Positions 6,530 to 8,456 of a stretch of DNA of 8,456 nucleotides are shown piece after piece. The position numbers and the translations under genes are program-made. The DNA comes from Endomicrobium sp. (GTDB taxonomy: Bacteria; Elusimicrobiota; Endomicrobiia; Endomicrobiales; Endomicrobiaceae): NCBI GenBank assembly GCA_031278115.1, contig JAITKZ010000008.1, positions 1 to 8,456 of the forward strand. The letters run 5' to 3'. Below the pieces are notes generated by a model, which saw only the letters and a program-made list of their open reading frames with translations, made no database searches and had not been told where the DNA came from. How positions within the stretch are numbered: the stretch's first letter is position 1; every line of letters begins with the position of its first letter.

Positions 6530-7451
6530 ATGTACAAGATTTTTTATAGGACATTTAAAATTTTTGTTATGCTTCTTACAAATATTATTCCGTCAAGTAG
6601 TTTAAGGATACGTACTAGAAAATCTTTATTAACATTTCAGTTTCGGTCAAAAAGATATGCTTTTGAAAAAAATGAAAAGTTTCCTAATTACCTTTCAATT
6701 TTAGCGGTTGCAAAGGATGAAGGTCCTTATCTAAAAGAATGGATTGAATATCATAAAATACTGGGAGTTGAGAAATTTTATGCTTACGATAATGATTCTA
6801 CAGATAATACAAAGCAAGTTCTTAGTCCGTATATTGAAAAAGGTATAGTCGTTTATGAAGTGTTTCACTGGTCCAGCGAAACTAAGGTAATATCTCATTT
6901 TCAACGTAAGGTATATACAAAGGCTGTTAGGAAATATAAAAATAAAACAAGATGGTTAGCCATTATTGATATTGATGAATTTATTGTTCCCAAAAAACAC
7001 GATTCAATCCCAGAATTTTTAAAAGATTATGAAGCTTATAGTCAAATATTTATGCATTGGAAATATTTTGGTAATAGCGGGCATAAAACAAAACCTGAAG
7101 GATTGGTTTTTGAAAACTATGTGTATGCAGATAAAGAGGTTAATCCTAGCGGGAAATCTATTGTAAATCCCAGAGCCATTCTTGGGCAAGTAAATGTGCA
7201 TTATAATAATGTTATAGGGAATGCCTGTTGATGAAAGAAAGATCCCTTATTTGGAAGATCCATCTGTGATAGGGCAAACAGCAAATATTATTCAGCTTAA
7301 TCATTATTGGAGCAAATCCGATGAAGAAAGAAAAAAGAGAATTGAGAAAATAAAATCTGCGTTGCAGGGGAAAGGGGACATATTCAACGATGTATACGAT
7401 GATTCAATAAAGAAATTTATACCAAATTTAAAAGAGCGTATGACTAGGTAG
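6530..7451 (+). pseudogene. Glycosyltransferase (GT2-like/GT92 type), frameshifted near the 3' end
   Basis: The ancestor would transfer a sugar from a nucleotide-sugar donor, probably to a surface polysaccharide. Relatives carry the pattern seen here: AKDEGPYLKEW at 61-71, YDNDSTDNT at 86-94, and a DxD metal site, D147-I-D149, in IIDIDEFIVP. The first frame ends at 7231 after HYNNVIGNAC. The next frame, from about 7221, gives MPVDERKIPYLED and the conserved QLNHYWSKSDEE, ending at 7451. Removing one base from gggaa at 7217-7221 joins them as VIGMPVDER, about 306 residues in all. The truncated 233-residue product keeps the donor-binding half but lacks the NHYWSKS motif, so it is probably inactive. 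It starts one base after the radical SAM stop. The acceptor and sugar cannot be inferred. Confidence 0.85.
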
Positions 7452-7458
7452 ATAATAA

Positions 7459-8456
7459 ATGAAACATGATAATGGACTTACTTCTATACTTATAAATAAT
7501 GAAAATAGTTTAACTGCTTCGGCAATAGTTTTTGTAAGAGTTGGGTCCGTTAACGAAAAATCTTCGCAAGCAAGACTTCCCCATTTTATAGAACATTTAA
7601 TGTTTAAAGGAAGCAAAAATTATCCTGGCGACAGCTTTAGCAAAAACGTTGAAAATTTCGGCGGGGAAATAAATGCAGCAACATCAAAAGAATTTACAAT
7701 GTATTACATAAACATGCAAAAAGATTTTGTTGAAGAAAGTTTAAAAATGCTTGCCGATACTATGCAAAACCCTCTATTCCCAAAAGATGGGATAGACAAA
7801 GAAAGAAAAGTTGTAATAGAAGAAATCCAAAGACATTTTGATAATCCTGGCTCTGTTTTGTATGAAAAGTTTTACGAAACAATTTATAAAACAAGCGCGT
7901 TAAAAAACAGCGTTATAGGAACATCAGACGTTATTAGCAATATATCGTCTGAAGAAATATATGAATATTATAAAACGCATTATATCCCTGAAAAGATGTT
8001 AGTTGTTGTTTCAGGCGGTTTTGACAAAGAAAAAGTTGAGAAGATTATTGGCGATACTTTTGCCAAGTTTGAAAAACAAAAAGTTCCAAGCGATCCATTG
8101 CTTAAGGAAAAAAGCCGAGTTGGTAAAAATATGACTGAATACGGTAAAGTAGAAGTGGGGTATATGCTTTCCGGCTTTCTGGTTTCTGATGTTGATGATG
8201 AAGATCTATATGTCGCAGATTTGGCAACAGACATTTTAGGCGGTGGAAAAAGTTCCAGACTGTATAAATTTCTTTACGAGAAAAAACACATTGTATATGC
8301 TATAGACGCTTCTTTTTCTGTTGAAAAGGGTGGCGGGAACATTTATATAGCTTCAGTTTTTGAGCCGAAAAATATTAAAGAAATAAAAAAAGAAATTGAG
8401 AAGCAGATAGAAGATATTATAGCTAACGGCATTAGTGAAGAAGAATTAAATAGATC
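7459..8456 (+). CDS. M16 family zinc peptidase, 3'-truncated by the window edge
   Basis: This is a pitrilysin/processing-peptidase-like metalloprotease (Pfam M16 type). The frame from ATG 7459 runs open through the last base, 332 codons plus two bases, so its end is outside the window. The inverted zinc motif HxxEH is present as H42-F-I-E45-H46. The third ligand is most likely E121 or E122 in VVIEEIQ, 75-76 residues later, the family spacing. Other family marks are DNGLTSIL at 4-11, GGEINAATSKEFT at about 70-82, and ILGGGKSSRLY at about 260-270 in the second (M16_C) domain. No signal peptide is seen, so a cytoplasmic place is likely. Stop codons lie directly upstream in frame, fixing the start; AGGTAG at 7445-7450 is a weak ribosome site overlapping the glycosyltransferase end. 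The gene is downstream of two pseudogenes yet intact as far as visible, suggesting it is still under selection. Confidence 0.93.
   Translation, partial: MKHDNGLTSILINNENSLTASAIVFVRVGSVNEKSSQARLPHFIEHLMFKGSKNYPGDSFSKNVENFGGEINAATSKEFTMYYINMQKDFVEESLKMLADTMQNPLFPKDGIDKERKVVIEEIQRHFDNPGSVLYEKFYETIYKTSALKNSVIGTSDVISNISSEEIYEYYKTHYIPEKMLVVVSGGFDKEKVEKIIGDTFAKFEKQKVPSDPLLKEKSRVGKNMTEYGKVEVGYMLSGFLVSDVDDEDLYVADLATDILGGGKSSRLYKFLYEKKHIVYAIDASFSVEKGGGNIYIASVFEPKNIKEIKKEIEKQIEDIIANGISEEELNR

Overview
The window is an AT-rich bacterial stretch, all genes on the + strand. It holds ordinary housekeeping genes, several of them broken or shortened by single-base indels in short A, T or G/A runs. This pattern points to a host-restricted, genome-reducing bacterium. 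The gene families and the erosion style fit the termite-gut Endomicrobium lineage (Elusimicrobiota). That assignment is inference from memory, not a database match, and another AT-rich bacterium with recent pseudogenes remains possible.

Layout. Positions 1-1176 are the 3' part of a MacB/FtsX-type ABC transporter permease whose start lies before the window. Positions 1177-1758 form a 582-base intergenic region. It contains a good TATAAT box, a G-U-tolerant long-range stem and a perfect 17-bp hairpin, together resembling a small RNA gene with its terminator, or alternatively a dispersed repeat. Positions 1759-5410 look like one transcription unit: intact alaS, a two-ACT-domain regulatory protein broken by two opposite frameshifts, and def (peptide deformylase), which keeps its catalytic motifs but loses its C-terminal tail through a T8 frameshift. 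An intact tRNA-Arg (anticodon CCG) with its own extended -10 promoter follows at 5493-5564. Positions 5628-8456 are a second closely packed run: a PflX-type radical SAM protein, dead by both a lost cluster cysteine and a frameshift; a frameshifted glycosyltransferase; and an M16 zinc peptidase that is open to the right edge and looks intact.

How the genes work together. alaS, def and tRNA-Arg serve translation and N-terminal protein maturation. alaS and tRNA-Arg are intact, and def keeps its catalytic core. The apparently dispensable accessory genes (ACT regulator, radical SAM protein, glycosyltransferase) are the ones decayed. No new defence system, mobile element or CRISPR array was seen. 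The most interesting signals are the series of five homopolymer-type indels within about 2.6 kb, especially the one in the normally essential def gene, and the possible unannotated RNA upstream of alaS.
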